Part shown: positions 47,677 through 59,279 of the stretch, in pieces | Layout: the number at the start of each line of letters is the position of its first letter | Numbering within the stretch: position 1 is the stretch's first letter | Source: Cavia porcellus | Lineage: Eukaryota; Chordata; Mammalia; Rodentia; Caviidae | Assembly: GCF_034190915.1 (NCBI RefSeq) | Contig: NW_026947493.1 | Location: 40,852,501-40,916,500 of the forward strand | Reading direction: 5' to 3' | DNA: 64,000 nt | Translations under genes and position numbers: made by a program | The notes under the pieces: generated by a model | Told to the model about the DNA's origin: nothing | What the model saw: the letters and a program-made list of their open reading frames with translations, nothing else | Database searches by the model: none

Positions 47677-47732
47677 TTTCTGCATCTTCTCTGTCTTTTT
47701 TTTTTTTTTTTTTGGTCTTTTCTGCATCTTCT
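47677..47732 (-). mobile_element. Tail-only retroposon insertion with a 14-bp target duplication
   Basis: TTTCTGCATCTTCT lies at 47677-47690 and again at 47719-47732. Between them is only a 28-bp T-rich segment (CTGTC, about 18 T, GGTCT). This looks like an extremely 5'-truncated SINE or L1 tail on the minus strand. Confidence 0.7.
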
Positions 47733-49182
47733 AATCTATCCCATTGATCTTTGGGTCTCTTTTTTTCCTGCACCAGCTGTTTTTAACCACAGTAGCTGTA
47801 CAGTATAATTTCACGTCAGGGATTGTGATGCTTCCTGTCTTGCCTTTGTCGCCCAGAATTTCTTTTACTATTTCAGGTCTCTTCTGGTTCCTGATGAATT
47901 TTGGGATTATTTTCTCTAATTCTGTGTGATATGTAGTTGGAATTTTGATCAGAGTTGCATTAAATCTGTGTAACAATTTTGGACATGTGGCTATTTTCAC
48001 TATATTGGTTCTTCCTACCCAAGAGCAAGGGATATCTTTCCATTTTCTAATAACCTCTTCAATCTCCTTTTTCAGAGTACAGCAGTTTTCAATGTAGAGG
48101 TTTTTCATATCCTTCATTAGATTGATTCCTAGGTATTTCACTTTTTTGGATACTACTGTGAAAGAGGTTATTTCCCTGATTTTCCTCTCAGTGAGTTTAT
48201 TATTTGTGTACAGAAAAGCTATGACTTTTGAATGCTAACTTTATATCCTGCTATGCTCTGAATTTGCTTATTAGATCTACATTTTTTAGAGGAGTTTTTG
48301 GAGATTTCTATCTAGAACAACATGTGATCTGCAAATAAGGATAATTTAACTTTTTCTTTTCTTATCCTTATTCCTTTTATGTCTTAGTCTTGTATAATTA
48401 CTCTAAATTTTCAAGACTATGTTGAATAAGAGTTGAGACAGTGTACATATTTGTCTTGTTCCCGATTTTAAAGAAAAAGGTTTTGGTTTCTGTCTGTTTA
48501 GTGTGATGTTGTCTGTTGTTTTCTCATAGATGGCATTTTTCAGATTGAGATAAAGACCATATATTCTAATTTTCTGTAGGGCTTTTTTATATCATGAATG
48601 GGTGCTGGAGTTTGATAAAAGCATTTTGTGTGTCTATTGCAATGATCACAAGATTTTTGTTCTTGGTTTTATGAATATGGCATATTTCATTTATTGATTT
48701 GCATATGTTGAACCATTCCTGAATCCCACTTGGTTGTAGTATATAATCTTCTTGATGATTTGCTGCATTCTGTTCACTAGTATCTTTTTGAGGAATTTTG
48801 CATTTCCTCATTAAGTTGATTGGACTATTGATTGGACTGCATTTCTTTCTTAGTTGGGACTTTCTTCAAATTTGGTATCAAAGTAATGTTTGCTTCCAGG
48901 AATGGATTTGGGAATATTGCTTTTTTTCAGTTTTATGAAAGAGTTTGAGAAATATTGATGTTAGTTCTTCTTTAAATTTCTTGTAAAATTCATTAGTGAA
49001 TCCATCAGAGTCTAGGCATTTCTTTGTTGGTAGGTTTTTAATTACATCTTTTATTTCATTGATTAATGTTGATTCATTTAGAATTTTCATACCTTCTTGT
49101 TTCAGCTTTAGTAAATTCATGTGTATCTAGGAATCTGTCTATTTCTTCTGCATTTTCCAACTTATTAGAATACAAGATTTTT

Positions 49183-49285
49183 GGGCTGGGGATATAGTTC
49201 AGTAGCATGGTACCTACCTGGCAAGCATGTGGTCCTGAGTTCAACTCTTGGTACCAAAACAACAACAACAAAAAATACAAACAAA
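49183..49285 (+). mobile_element. ID SINE in L1-H
   Basis: GGGCTGGGGATATAGTTCAG start, GAGTTCAACTCTTGGTACC box, and a tail of CAA units. It is opposite in orientation to its host L1. Several A- and B-box positions are mutated. The flanks do not give a clean duplication. Confidence 0.88.
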
Positions 49286-50080
49286 TTAAGTATTCAAAAT
49301 TTTGATGTAGGTATACATGATTTTCTGGATTTCCACAGGGGTTATTGTGATTTCACCCTTTTCATTCCTAGTTACATGGATTTGAATCTTTTCTTTCTTT
49401 TTTCATAAGATTGGGTAAGGTTTGGTCAAACTTATTTAATATTTCAAACAACCACCTCTTCAGTTCATTGATTTTTTTGTATTGTTTCTTTAGTCTCCAA
49501 TATGTTAATTTCTGTTGTGATCTTTCTAATTTCCTCTCTCATACATGATTTTGGCTAGGCTGCCCTCTTTTTCTAGAAGTTTGAGGTTTACCATTAAGTT
49601 TTTTTGTATATATGCACTTGCTCTATTTTCCTGATATGGGTATTTGCCGCTATAAATTTTCCTCTTAGTACTGCTTTCCGTGTATCACATAAGTTCCAGA
49701 ATGTTGTATTGTTACTATCATTCAACTATAAAAATTGTCAAATTTCTTCTTTGATTTCATCTTTGACCCATTGGTTGTTCAGGAAGGTGGCATTTAATTT
49801 CTATTTGTTTATGAATTTCTTAAGGTTTCTTTTGCCATGCCTTTCCAATTTTATTGCAGGAGGGTCTGAAAATATGCATGGTATATTTATATTCCTTTCA
49901 TTTACTTAAGCATGCTCTACAAGCTAATATGCTTTCTATTTTAGAAAACTTCCTGTTTACAGCTGAGAAGAATATGTTGTCTGATGCTGTAGGGTGGAAC
50001 ACTCTGAAGACATCAACTGGATCCATTTGTTCAGAAGTTTGTTTCAGTTGTGATATTTCATTGTTGAATTTTGTCTAATT

Positions 50081-50419
50081 TGATAGAACTATGGAGGGGA
50101 AGAAGAGGAGGAGGACTGGCGGTGGCTGAAAAGATAAGAAGTATGAAATATAAATAACCTTTATTTTGTGAATGAGGGGAGAGACATCCCCGACCCCCTG
50201 GGGCGTGGCATCTCTACCCCAGGGCCGGCGATCTCTCCGTGGAACACGTGAAGAGAGGCACATAAGTAGTCTCTGCCTGGGGTGGAACCTAAGCGGGCAT
50301 TAGAGATGCACAGGTAGCCCATTGGTCTTACTTTGGCACCAGAGGTAATTCCTAAGGGTGGGGGGAGATAGGAGCTCCTTGGCTTTACCGGCTACAGTAT
50401 CCGGCCAGCAACCCTTTCA
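50081..50419 (-). mobile_element. Solo LTR of the same family as the provirus at 51.5-60.4 kb
   Basis: The complement starts TGAAAGGGTT and ends TTCTATCA, as do the proviral LTRs, and contains the same AATAAA (complement at 50160-50165). The flanking bases (CTAATT on the left, AAGAC on the right) do not match. L1-H stops exactly at the left end and does not resume on the right. A simple solo LTR in an intact target is therefore excluded. Confidence 0.9.
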
Positions 50420-51469
50420 AAGACAAATAATTTTTCATGAACTGTTGTGAATTTTAAACGAAAAAAAAACTGGTGAGCCATTAACTAATGTCTCCTTCCT
50501 CCAAAGAGAGCTAGTTTTACTTTTGCAGATTTATAGAGTATAAGGCAGTCACAGTGAGCCCACTGAGAACTGTTTTTGGGTGCTAAGTGCCAGTCTATTT
50601 CAGTTTGACACTTATTCTGGAATCTCTATTGAAAGCCTGTCTTTTCACTAGAGGTGAGTTATCATGAGAGGAGTTAGCCTTCAGCCTCAGTCTGCAGTAG
50701 TACATAGCTACTGAAATATCTTCTCAGCAATTTAATGTCAGTTGCTATTTGCTGGTAAATTGCTTAGAATTTCTCTTTTTAGTTTCAATTGTCAAATTGT
50801 AAGCAGAATTTGTTTAGTCCAATTCTTGGATGATTTTCAATGTTCTAAGACTTTGCCCTTTTATTCCTATCTGATTTGATATTATAAATTCAAACCTTTG
50901 TTGCTCTTCTCAGTGAAACTGCTGCATTTGGCTGAGGATTAGTGCAGAAAGTGAATAAAGCCTTCAGGAAAAAGTAACCCCTGGTGTGAATGAATGTAAC
51001 CCCTACTTTAGTTACCTCCTTCCTCTCTAAAACCAAAGCCCCATGCTGATTCCATGTTTACTCCCAAATTCATCAAAGAATTCCTTTATTTCTCCAGTTT
51101 TATAATTGGTTTCACTAGGGGAACTGGAAAAATACCTCCAGGTATGTCTAGAAGCCAGTGTCTTGAAGTAGAAGTATACTAAAAGAGAAAAAAGGAATTC
51201 TATCAGGAGACTTGAAGAAACAAAACAAATTAACAGATGACAAGAAGGTTTCATAGTAACTGCCACCAGTATCATCACATCTTGCTATTAGCTGAGCATA
51301 ATAAATAAAGCCAAAAGTTTCAGCTAATATTGAAACCTATTATTAATATATACAGTGAAAAGAGATTAAAAGAAATCAAACCAGATTAAGAAAAAGAAAA
51401 GGATTTATGAAATGTGGGACATGAGGAAAAGTGTATAAATGGGGGATTGGAGAGATGTTCCTCAGTATC
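50420..51469. other. No gene recognised
   Basis: Unique-looking sequence between the solo LTR and the provirus. An 83-codon minus frame at 51027-51278 has no recognised similarity. Confidence 0.4.
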
Positions 51470-51474
51470 CACAG

Positions 51475-51806
51475 TGAAAGGGTTTTGGCCCAGGCTGGAC
51501 ACTGCAGCCGGTAAAGCCAAGGAGCTCCTATCTCCCCCACCCTTAGGAATCTACCTCTGGCACCAAACTAAGACCAATGGTCTACCTGTGCATCCCTAAT
51601 GCCCCCTTTAAGTTCCACCCCAAGCCGAGGCTACTTATGTGCCTCACTCCACATGTTCCATGGAGAGATTGCTGGCCCCGGAGTAGAGATGCCACACGCC
51701 AGGGCGTCGGGGGTGTCTCTCCCTGCATTCTCAAAATAAAGGTTATTTATAGTTCATGCTTCTTATCTTTTCAGCCGCTGCTGGTCCTCCTCCCACAGTT
51801 CTATCA
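51475..51806 (+). promoter_or_regulatory. 5' LTR of the provirus (332 bp)
   Basis: It begins TGAAAGGGTT and ends TTCTATCA. The poly(A) signal AATAAA is at 51735-51740. U3 is unusually short, and I see no clear TATA box inside it. It matches the 3' LTR and the solo LTR at 50.1 kb over its full length. Confidence 0.9.
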
Positions 51807-51808
51807 TA

Positions 51809-51827
51809 TGGTTCCCTGACCGGGAAT
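51809..51827 (+). other. Primer-binding site, tRNA-Glu type
   Basis: TGGTTCCCTGACCGGGAAT lies two bases after the 5' LTR. It is the complement of the 3' end of tRNA-Glu (...CCCGGTCAGGGAACCA) over all 19 bases. The site fixes the provirus as plus strand and suggests an ERV1 group that uses tRNA-Glu. Confidence 0.88.
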
Positions 51828-52749
51828 GGCAGGCGAGAGACTCCTGGGGCTGGTTCCCAGTTTTGAGTCCCCTGCTGTTCAGGACCAACCAGACTGCATC
51901 CTGAATTAATTCCTCACTTCTACACTCAGGAGCTGTAAGCTTGTCGATGCTGGTTAGCAAACCACACCCATCAATTTACCACAGGTGAGCAACTCCCCGG
52001 AGATAGCCACTGGGCCAGGCTCAGGAGGATTTTCTCCCGCTTTGCGTGGGTTCGTGACGCTTTCACGTCCTTTGGACAGCCCAAAACAGGGTCTTTCTGG
52101 GCAAGCCTGTGTCCACTCTGGACCGCCCACACTGAGAGACCCTCACATTCTTTAGAGCTTTTTAAGTTTGCATGGCAGAGTGGTTACTTGGCCCACATAA
52201 AGTCCACTCATAATATTGGTGATGGCCAATTGTTAGGAGTTTGGAACCATATTAACCATTCGGTCTGAAGTAAAAGAAGTGACAACTTTAGGCTTGGCAG
52301 ACCACGGTCCATTGCTTTATCTGATTGTAGCCCCATGGGCTAGGCCCCACACCAGATTTTATCTCAGGGACCACTTCCTGGCCCCCCCCCAAAAAAAAAC
52401 CGTACCTGTCTATGGCTTATCACACTGCCGACAAGCTTACAAACTCTCTATCTTTGTTTTGGGAATGTGTGTCCGTTCCTGCTCCTCCAGGATCTCTCCC
52501 CCTCCCCGCACATAAAGAGTTAACAGCATCTTCCCTTGCAGCCTTTCGGAGCTTTCTCAGTGTCTCCTTTCCTCCCAGCTTCCCCTCCCCAACCCACCCC
52601 ACCCCCCCACCCCCGCCATGCTGCCAGTGTCCCTTTGTTTCCCATGCACGCCAACCCATTCTCCGCCTAGATAAAAAAAATGAGACTGAACAATGTTAAG
52701 AGATACACATAAAACTCCTTTAGATTTTAAACAAACTGTTTTAGATTTT
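51828..52749 (+). other. Proviral leader and eroded gag-side region
   Basis: No recognised gag domain is present. The longest frame (78 codons at 52279) lacks similarity to known proteins. C-rich tracts occur at 52381-52391 and 52595-52617. The right end (from about 52620) forms the first unit of an internal tandem duplication that continues after L1-I. Confidence 0.5.
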
Positions 52750-55700
52750 TTTGAACTTTTTCTTTAATTAAGACAAACATAAGAAATGAATAAATAATTT
52801 TTTTAAAAGAATAAGGGGGAGATTGAGATAAAACAGGACATAACAATATAACAATAGAGGTCACAGCATGACTGTTTCAACAACCTAGTACTTCACCACC
52901 ATATAACCCGACTTAATAGTAGTTACCATAGTGTCTTTTTCCTTGAAATATTTGGATAAAACTTCATATACTCTAGCTTCAAATATTTTCATATCAAGAA
53001 GCCCAGAATAAAGCCTTTCTAATTAATGAGTGAAAACTTTATAAGGCTTCAAGGCCACCTAATGGGGAATCATAATTACCACATATTTTTATATATTTGA
53101 ATCATTACTTACATTAGGGAAACTATTCGGTATTCACACATGCGAGATTGATTTATTTCACTTATGAGTATGGTCTCAAGCTGCGCCCATTTATTGATAA
53201 ATATCTCAATGTGACCCTTCTTTATAGCTGAATAATACTCCATTGTATAGAAATACCACAACATTTTTATCCATTCCTCAATTGATGGACACTTGGGTTG
53301 TTTCCAAGATCTGGCGATTACAAATTGTGCTGCTATAAACATAGGTGCACATATATCACTGTGGTATGATGCTTTCAGTTCTTCTGGGAATATGCCTAGA
53401 AGTGGAATAGCTGGAATAAATGGGATTTCCAGTCCCAACTTTTTGAGAAATCTCCAGACAGATCTCCACAAAAGCTGTACCAGTCTACACTCCCACCAGC
53501 AGTGCAGGAGAGTTCCTTTTTCCCCACAGCCTCTCCAGCATTTGTTGTCGGTTTTCTTGATCCTGGCCATTCTTTCAGGAGTGAGATGGTATCTCAGTGT
53601 GGTTTTAATTTGCATTTCTCTAATGACCAATGAGGATGAGCATTTTTTCATGTATTTATTTGCCATTTGCATTTCTTCATCTGAGAATTGCGTATTCATC
53701 TCAGATGCCCATTTTTGGATTGGATCTTTGAATTTTGGAGGTCTCAGTTTCTTTAATTCTTTATATGTTTTAGACAAGAGGCCCTTGTCTGAGATAGAGT
53801 TCACTAAAATCTTTTCCCAGTTTGTGGGTTTTCTTTTCACTATGCTGGAGATTTCTTTTGACATGCAGAAACTTTTTAATAAGAAGTGGTCCCAGTTATT
53901 GATTCTGGGAAGTATTTCCCGTGCAGTTTGAGTCCTGTTCATGAATTCTTTACCTACTCCTATGTCTCCAAGGTTTCTACCTAATTTGTCTTCCAATAGA
54001 TTCAGTGTTTCTGTTTTAATATTCAGATCTTTGACCCATTTAGATTTTAAGTTAGTACATGGTGATAGACATGGGTCTAGCTTTAGTTTTCGGCAAATGG
54101 AGAGCCAGTTTTTCCAGCACCATTTATTAAAGAGACTGTCGTTCTTCCAGTGAACCTGCTTGGCTCCTTTATCGAAGATAAGGTGGTTGAGTGTGTTTGT
54201 AGTTGTGGTTGTATCTTCTAATCTATTCCACTGATCTTCGGCTCTGTTTTGATTCCAATACCATGTTGATTTTACTACTGTTGCTTTGTAGTATAACTTC
54301 AAGTCAGGGATTGTGATGCCTCCTGCTTTGTCTTTGCTGCTTAGAATTGCCTTTGCGATTCTAGGTCTCTTCTGGTTCCAGATGAAATTTAGGAGTGATT
54401 TCTCTAGATCTATAAGGTATGTTGATGGTATTTCTATTGGGATTGCATTGAATCTGTATAACAGTTTTGGGAGAATCGCCATTTTCACAATGTTTGTTCT
54501 TCCTATCCATGAGCAAGGGATGTCTTTCCATTTTCTGAGATCATCTTCAATTTCCTTTTTCAGTGTATTATAATTTTCACTGTATAAGTCTTTCACTTCT
54601 TTCATAAGAGTAATTCCTAAATATTTCATTTTTTGCTTGCTAATGTGAATAGTCCAGTTTCTCTTATTTCCCTCTCTGTGATTTTGTTGTTCGTGTATAG
54701 GAATGCTATTGGTTTCTGAGTATTGATTTTGTATTCAGCCACATTACTGAATTTATTTATTGTATCTAAGAGTATTTCAATGGAGTTTAGGGGGTCTTCT
54801 ATGTAGAGTATCATGTCATCAGGAAACAATGATAATTTAACTTCTTCTTTTCCTATCTTTACCCCTTTTATTCCTCTTTCTTGCCTAATTGCTCTGGCTA
54901 GTACTTCCAGTACTATATTAAATAGGAGTGGTGATAAAGGATATCCTTGTCTTGTGCCCGATTTTAAAGTAAAGGCTTTCAATTTTTGGCCATTTAGTAT
55001 GATGCTGGCTGTTGGTTTGTCATAAATGGCCTTTATTATATTGAGGTAAAGACCATTTATTCCAATTTTCTGTAAAGTTCTTATCATGAATAAGTGTTGG
55101 ACCTTATCGAAGGCTTTTTCTGCATCTATAGAAATGATCATGTGATTCTTATTTTTGGCTTTATTGATATGGTGGATTACATTTATTGATTTGCGTATGT
55201 TGAACCATCCTTGCATTCCTGGGATGAATCCCACTTGGTCATGGTGTATAATCTTCTTGATGATTTGCTGCATCCTATTTGCCAATATTTTATTGAGGAT
55301 TTTTGCATCTGTGTTCATTAGGGAGATCGGTCTATAGTTCTCTTTTATAGTTGGGTGTTTCTCAGGTTTTGGTACTAGAGTAATATTTGCTTCCAGGAAT
55401 GACTTAGGAAGGATTGCTTCCCTTTCAATTTCATTGAATAGTTTGAGGAGTGTCGGCATTAGGTCTTCTTTATATTTCTTGTAGAATTCTGCAGTGAATC
55501 CATCTGGGCCTGGGCTCTTCTTGGTGGGTAAGGACTTAATTACATTTTCAATTTCATTAGCAGAGATTGGGTTATTCAACAGTTTTATATCCTCTTGATC
55601 TAGCTTTGGTACTTCATATGCTTCTAAGAATCTGTCTATTTCTTCTGTGTTATCAAACTTTTGAGAGTAGAGGTTCTCGAAATAGGTGTTGATGATCCTC

Positions 55701-56960
55701 TGTATTTCTATTGGGTCTGTAGTGATTTCTCCTTTTTCATTTCTTATTGCATGAATTTGAGCTTTTTCTTCCCTTTTTTTAATAAGGTTGGCTAGGGGCT
55801 TATCGATTTTATTTATTCTTTCAAAGAACCAACTCTTTGATTCATTGATTCTTTGGATTGTTTTCTTAGTCTCTATTGCATTGATTTCTGCTCTGATTTT
55901 TATAATTTCCTCTCTTCTTTTGGCTTTGGGCTTGACTTGCTCTTCTTTTTCTAGCTGTTTGAGGTGTAGCATCAAGTTATTTATTTGTATTCGTTCTGTT
56001 TTCCTGATGTGGGAACTCACTGCAATAAATTTTCCTCTCAGAACGGCTTTCATTGCATCCCACAGATTCCGATAAGTTGTATCTGCATTTTCATTTTCTT
56101 TTAGGTATTGTTTAATTTCTTCTTTAATTTCTTCTGTGACCCACTGATTACTCAAGAGTGTGTTATTTAGTTTCCATGTGTTTGCGGAATTTTTGCAGTA
56201 TCTTTTGTCATTAATTTCTAATTTCAGGGCGCTATGATCCGATAATATGCAAGGGATGATTTCAACTCTTTTGCATTTTGCTTAAATATGTTCTGTGAGC
56301 TAATATATGGTCTATTTTAGAAAATGATCCATGTACTGCTGAGAAGAATGTTTATTCTGATATTGTTGGGTGGAACATTCTGCATATGTCTATCAAACCC
56401 ATTTGTTCACAGGTGTGATTCAGTTCTGTTATTTCTTTGCTCATTTTCTGTCTGGTTGATCTGTCCCTTGGTGTCAGTGGTGTATTAAGGTCTCCTGTTA
56501 CAATTGTGTTACTGATAATTTGAGTTTTCATTTCTGTTAATAATTGCTTTATATAACTGGGTGCTCTGGAGTTTGGTGCGTATATATTTAAGATAGTTAT
56601 CTCTTCCTCTTGGAGTTTTCCCCTTACGAGTATGTAGTGACCTTCTTTGTCCTTTATGGTCATTGTTGGTTTAAAGTTCACGTTGTCTGAAAACAGAATG
56701 GCTACTCCTGCCTTTTTTTGGATTCCTGCTGCATGAAGAATTGTTTTCCATCCTTTGACTTTCAGTCTGTGAGTATCCTTCTGGGTTAGATGGGTTTCCT
56801 GTAAACAGCATATGGTTGGATTTTGTTTCTTGATCCATTCTGCTAGTCTGTTTCTTTTGATTGGTGCATTGAGACCATTTACATTAATGGTTATTACTGT
56901 TAAATGCTGGTTAATTGTAGGAATGTTATCTCTCTGCTGTTGCAAACTGTTTTAGATTTT
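52732..56960 (-). mobile_element. L1-I: youngest L1 of the window, 5'-truncated at the start of ORF2
   Basis: The insertion (52750-56942) is bounded by the exact 18-bp duplication CAAACTGTTTTAGATTTT at 52732-52749 and 56943-56960. On the minus strand it holds a nearly whole ORF2 and a 340-bp 3' UTR with an A-rich end. Truncation falls in the ORF1-ORF2 spacer, within 20 bp of ORF2. It has few lesions and an intact duplication, so it is a late insertion. It belongs to the same family as A, B and C. Confidence 0.95.
53109..56924 (-). pseudogene. L1-I ORF2 (endonuclease/reverse transcriptase), three to four lesions
   Basis: Three long open pieces cover almost the whole protein. 56352-56924 is the endonuclease, with I-N-V-N-G-L-N, C-L-Q-E-T-H-L and T-G-D-L-N-T-P. 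54626-56155 is the linker and RT, with [21 protein letters not shown] and the catalytic box F-P-D-D-M-I-L-Y (usual form F-A-D-D). 53109-54629 is the thumb and C-terminal part, with the Cys motif [18 protein letters not shown]. Lesions seen are ATT at the codon matching the L1-A start (56922-56924), a stop (TAA) in the endonuclease at the 56352 end, a one-base shift near 56280, and a one-base loss in an A run at 54626-54632. The protein is therefore not made whole. Confidence 0.92.
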
Positions 56961-58740
56961 AAATAGCTTTTGGCCTTCACACCACGCCCCCACTCTGTGT
57001 GGTATCTTGGCTCTCATGCAGCGCTCCAGGTCCACGTGGGGTAAGCTCTAATGCTGTGCCCTAATCTATGTGCCCTGAGAACAGTTCCAACTCCACGTGG
57101 AGGCTCAGCTCCCTGTCCAACCCATTCCCCGATGTGCCAGCCCATTCATGCTGGCCCATTCCCTGCTGGGGTAGAGGGTGAGCCCAGACAGTGTTGAGAG
57201 ATACAACTGTTTTAGTCTGCTTTTTAGGGAGCTTTGGGCTCTTGCACGCTGCGCCCCCCAGCTCCACACACGGTGTTTCGGCTCTCATGCGGCCAGGTTC
57301 AGACACGCAGTTTGGGTTTAACGCTGCACCCTGGTCCATGCTGAGGATTCAGCTTTTGGCGCTGCACCCTAAGCCACTCGTCCCACGAGCAGCTCCTCCA
57401 AGTGACAATTCGCCAGCTGCGGCCACGTTTATCCAAGAGCGGCTCCCAGCTTCAAGCTTTGTCGCAGCTTCTCCCAGCCCCGCCGCCACTGCCACCGCCT
57501 CCACCACTGCCGCCGCCCCCGCCCCTGCTGCCTTTTGTTGCACACCACCAGCTCCATCAGCAGCAGCGAGCCATTGCTGCTGCCTCTGCCACCACTGCTG
57601 CTACTGCCGGGAGTCTGCAAGCCCCACCCCCGTGAGCCATCGGAGCTGCCTTGCGTGTTTCCAGCACCGTCCCAGCCCCTCCCTTCTCGTGCACCCATTT
57701 CTGCATGGGATCTCAGCCCGCCCCTGTGCGATGTGTCCTGGCACTCACCCTGCCCACTCTGTGTGTTCCATCTATGCACTACATGCCAGAAAATTTCATC
57801 CCTGCCCCCAAGCATGGGTACAGCTCTCTGCAGGCATGCTCTGTCTGTCTCAGCTCCATCGTGCCATGGACACTGAGCGTTTCCCAGACAGGCTCCTCCC
57901 AAACACAAGCGCCACTTTAAACATAGGCACAGATAAACAACACCTCAGCGTCTGGACTCAGACATGCTATTTTTTACAATTCGGCTCCACTCAGAGATAC
58001 TATTTTTATTATTATTATTACAATTCTCAAACTATTTAATCAAGGTTAGTGGCCACCTGGTAATTTTACCAGGCTTGTTTATCAATCAAAGCCTCCACTA
58101 ATCTCCTGTTTTAACTACTAAAATTAAGAGATATTTATCAATTCCTTTTGCTGTGGACCACCAGTAATGTTCTAAACTTATTGCCTCTATTGTACTGTGT
58201 TGTCACCAATCTCCTGTTTAACAACTAAGGTTATAATTCCTTTTTGCTGGAAACAACTAGCTCTGTTCCAAGACAAGGGTTTTACTAAATGTTTTAATAT
58301 TGTCTGACAAACAAAACAAAAAAAAGGTAATTGACTGGTAACTAGAGTATATAGTAAGTTATAATAACTTGAGGGTATATTTGTCTTGGTTAAGACTTGA
58401 GGGTATGTAGAAAATTATGGAAGGCTCGAGAGGATGTAAGTTGTAAAAAGCTTGAGAAAATGTAAATTTTACTTGTCTTGGTCTATAGTACTGCAAACAA
58501 CAGATTTAAAAACAACTAAATATGTTCAAAATTTGACAGTATTAGATCAGTTTTAATAGATTTATTTATAAGATTGGTAAACTTTTCCTGCAAAATGTTT
58601 CCATTAAAGCCTTTTTAGGCAGACTAAAGCCTTTTTGTTAATTCCACATGACTTACTTAATTCTACAGATAGCTTTTACTGTAGTTCAGATCTCAAACAA
58701 CAAGGCAAAACTTGACCTTCATACCTTAGAGAGATCTTAA
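56961..58740 (+). other. GC-rich internal region of the provirus; 282-codon open frame of unknown origin
   Basis: From 57191 to 58039 a frame is open for 282 codons. Its first 20 codons resemble a signal peptide (hydrophobic V-L-V-C-F-L-G-S-F-G-L-L). It goes on with an Ala/Pro/Ser-rich part and a His/Cys/Tyr-rich end, built on GCC/CCA/CTG triplet tracts (57476-57610). Overlapping frames of 113 and 159 codons lie on both strands, as is usual for such tracts. The composition is unlike any retroviral gene I know and unlike the rest of the window. It could be captured host sequence or a leader. Coding is doubtful. From 58040 to 58740 the sequence is AT-rich with nothing recognised. Confidence 0.3.
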
Positions 58741-58741
58741 T

Positions 58742-59090
58742 ATGGTTTTTCATATTTTAACACTTATAACACTTGCAGTTATGAGACAGACAAACCTACA
58801 CAAGATGGAGCTACCTGCCTCCCCCCCCCAACCATGCTCAAATGCAGCAGAAGACATCAGGCAAAAAAAAAGTGCCTCATCCTGGCGTTCTTTGAGTCCT
58901 TACTTCAGGGCTGCTGGGCTGTCCTGGCCACCAGATAGTGAGTGGGCCATCCTAACTTCTATCCCTCACAGGACACTGCCAGATTTGTCATTGAAAAAAA
59001 TTGCTGCCAAAGACTGAGAGGGGCTAAGGGCCAACAACAGCCCCCTTTGTGGGTGTCCGTCTCAGAGTCCAAGTCACACTAAAACTCTCA
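58742..59090 (+). pseudogene. Possible eroded gag nucleocapsid end
   Basis: A 91-codon frame (58742-59017) lies directly upstream of the protease remnant, where nucleocapsid belongs. Scattered Cys and Trp/His positions in shifting frames near 58900-59010 could be decayed zinc knuckles. No intact CCHC box remains. The call rests mainly on position. Confidence 0.3.
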
Positions 59091-59275
59091 AGGTAAGACA
59101 TTCTCTATATTTGTAGACATAGAGGCCATATATACAGAGTTCTTCCTGAGTTTTCAGGCTGCTATAATAAGTCCTCAATCTCTGACAGGGTATTGGAGGT
59201 CAACCTATGCCTTTTAAAAACAGGGCCTATTTTGTGCAGGGCCAGTCCTAAATCTTAAAAGGCTTTTATTCCCTT
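59091..59275 (+). pseudogene. Retroviral protease remnant
   Basis: An aspartic protease would process the retroviral polyproteins. The catalytic region (59113-59127) reads V-D-I-E-A, so the usual D-T-G or D-S-G triad keeps the Asp (59116-59118) but not the next two residues. Further on, after a frameshift, a G-I-G-G-Q-P string (near 59193) fits the flap-distal part of ERV1 proteases. It is preceded by a stop and cannot be active. Confidence 0.5.
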
Positions 59276-59279
59276 TTAC

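Larger units (their letters stand above)
46440..50080 (-). mobile_element. L1-H: 5'-truncated older L1 (ORF2 and 3' UTR)
   Basis: On the minus strand it runs from the endonuclease region (ending abruptly at 50080 next to a solo LTR) through RT to the ORF2 C-terminus near 46600 and a short 3' UTR whose left limit is uncertain. Open pieces include 48878-49120 (N-L-P-T-K-K-C-L-D-S-D-G-F) and 47731-48141 ([10 protein letters not shown]). The catalytic box reads F-A-D-H (near 48330). It is closest to the D/E group by wording. It holds an ID SINE and a tail-only insertion. Confidence 0.85.

Noticed and set aside
53293..53931. The 212-codon plus-strand frame within L1-I
   Set aside because: It is the antisense of the ORF2 C-terminus. 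The same antisense frame recurs in other L1 copies (16263-16781, 18709-19041), as expected of a shadow frame.
57191..58039. Calling the 282-codon frame a functional secreted host protein
   Set aside because: It lies inside a provirus, is dominated by GCC/CCA triplet tracts, ends in a TAT-repeat tail, and overlapping long frames exist on the other strand. Composition alone explains the openness.
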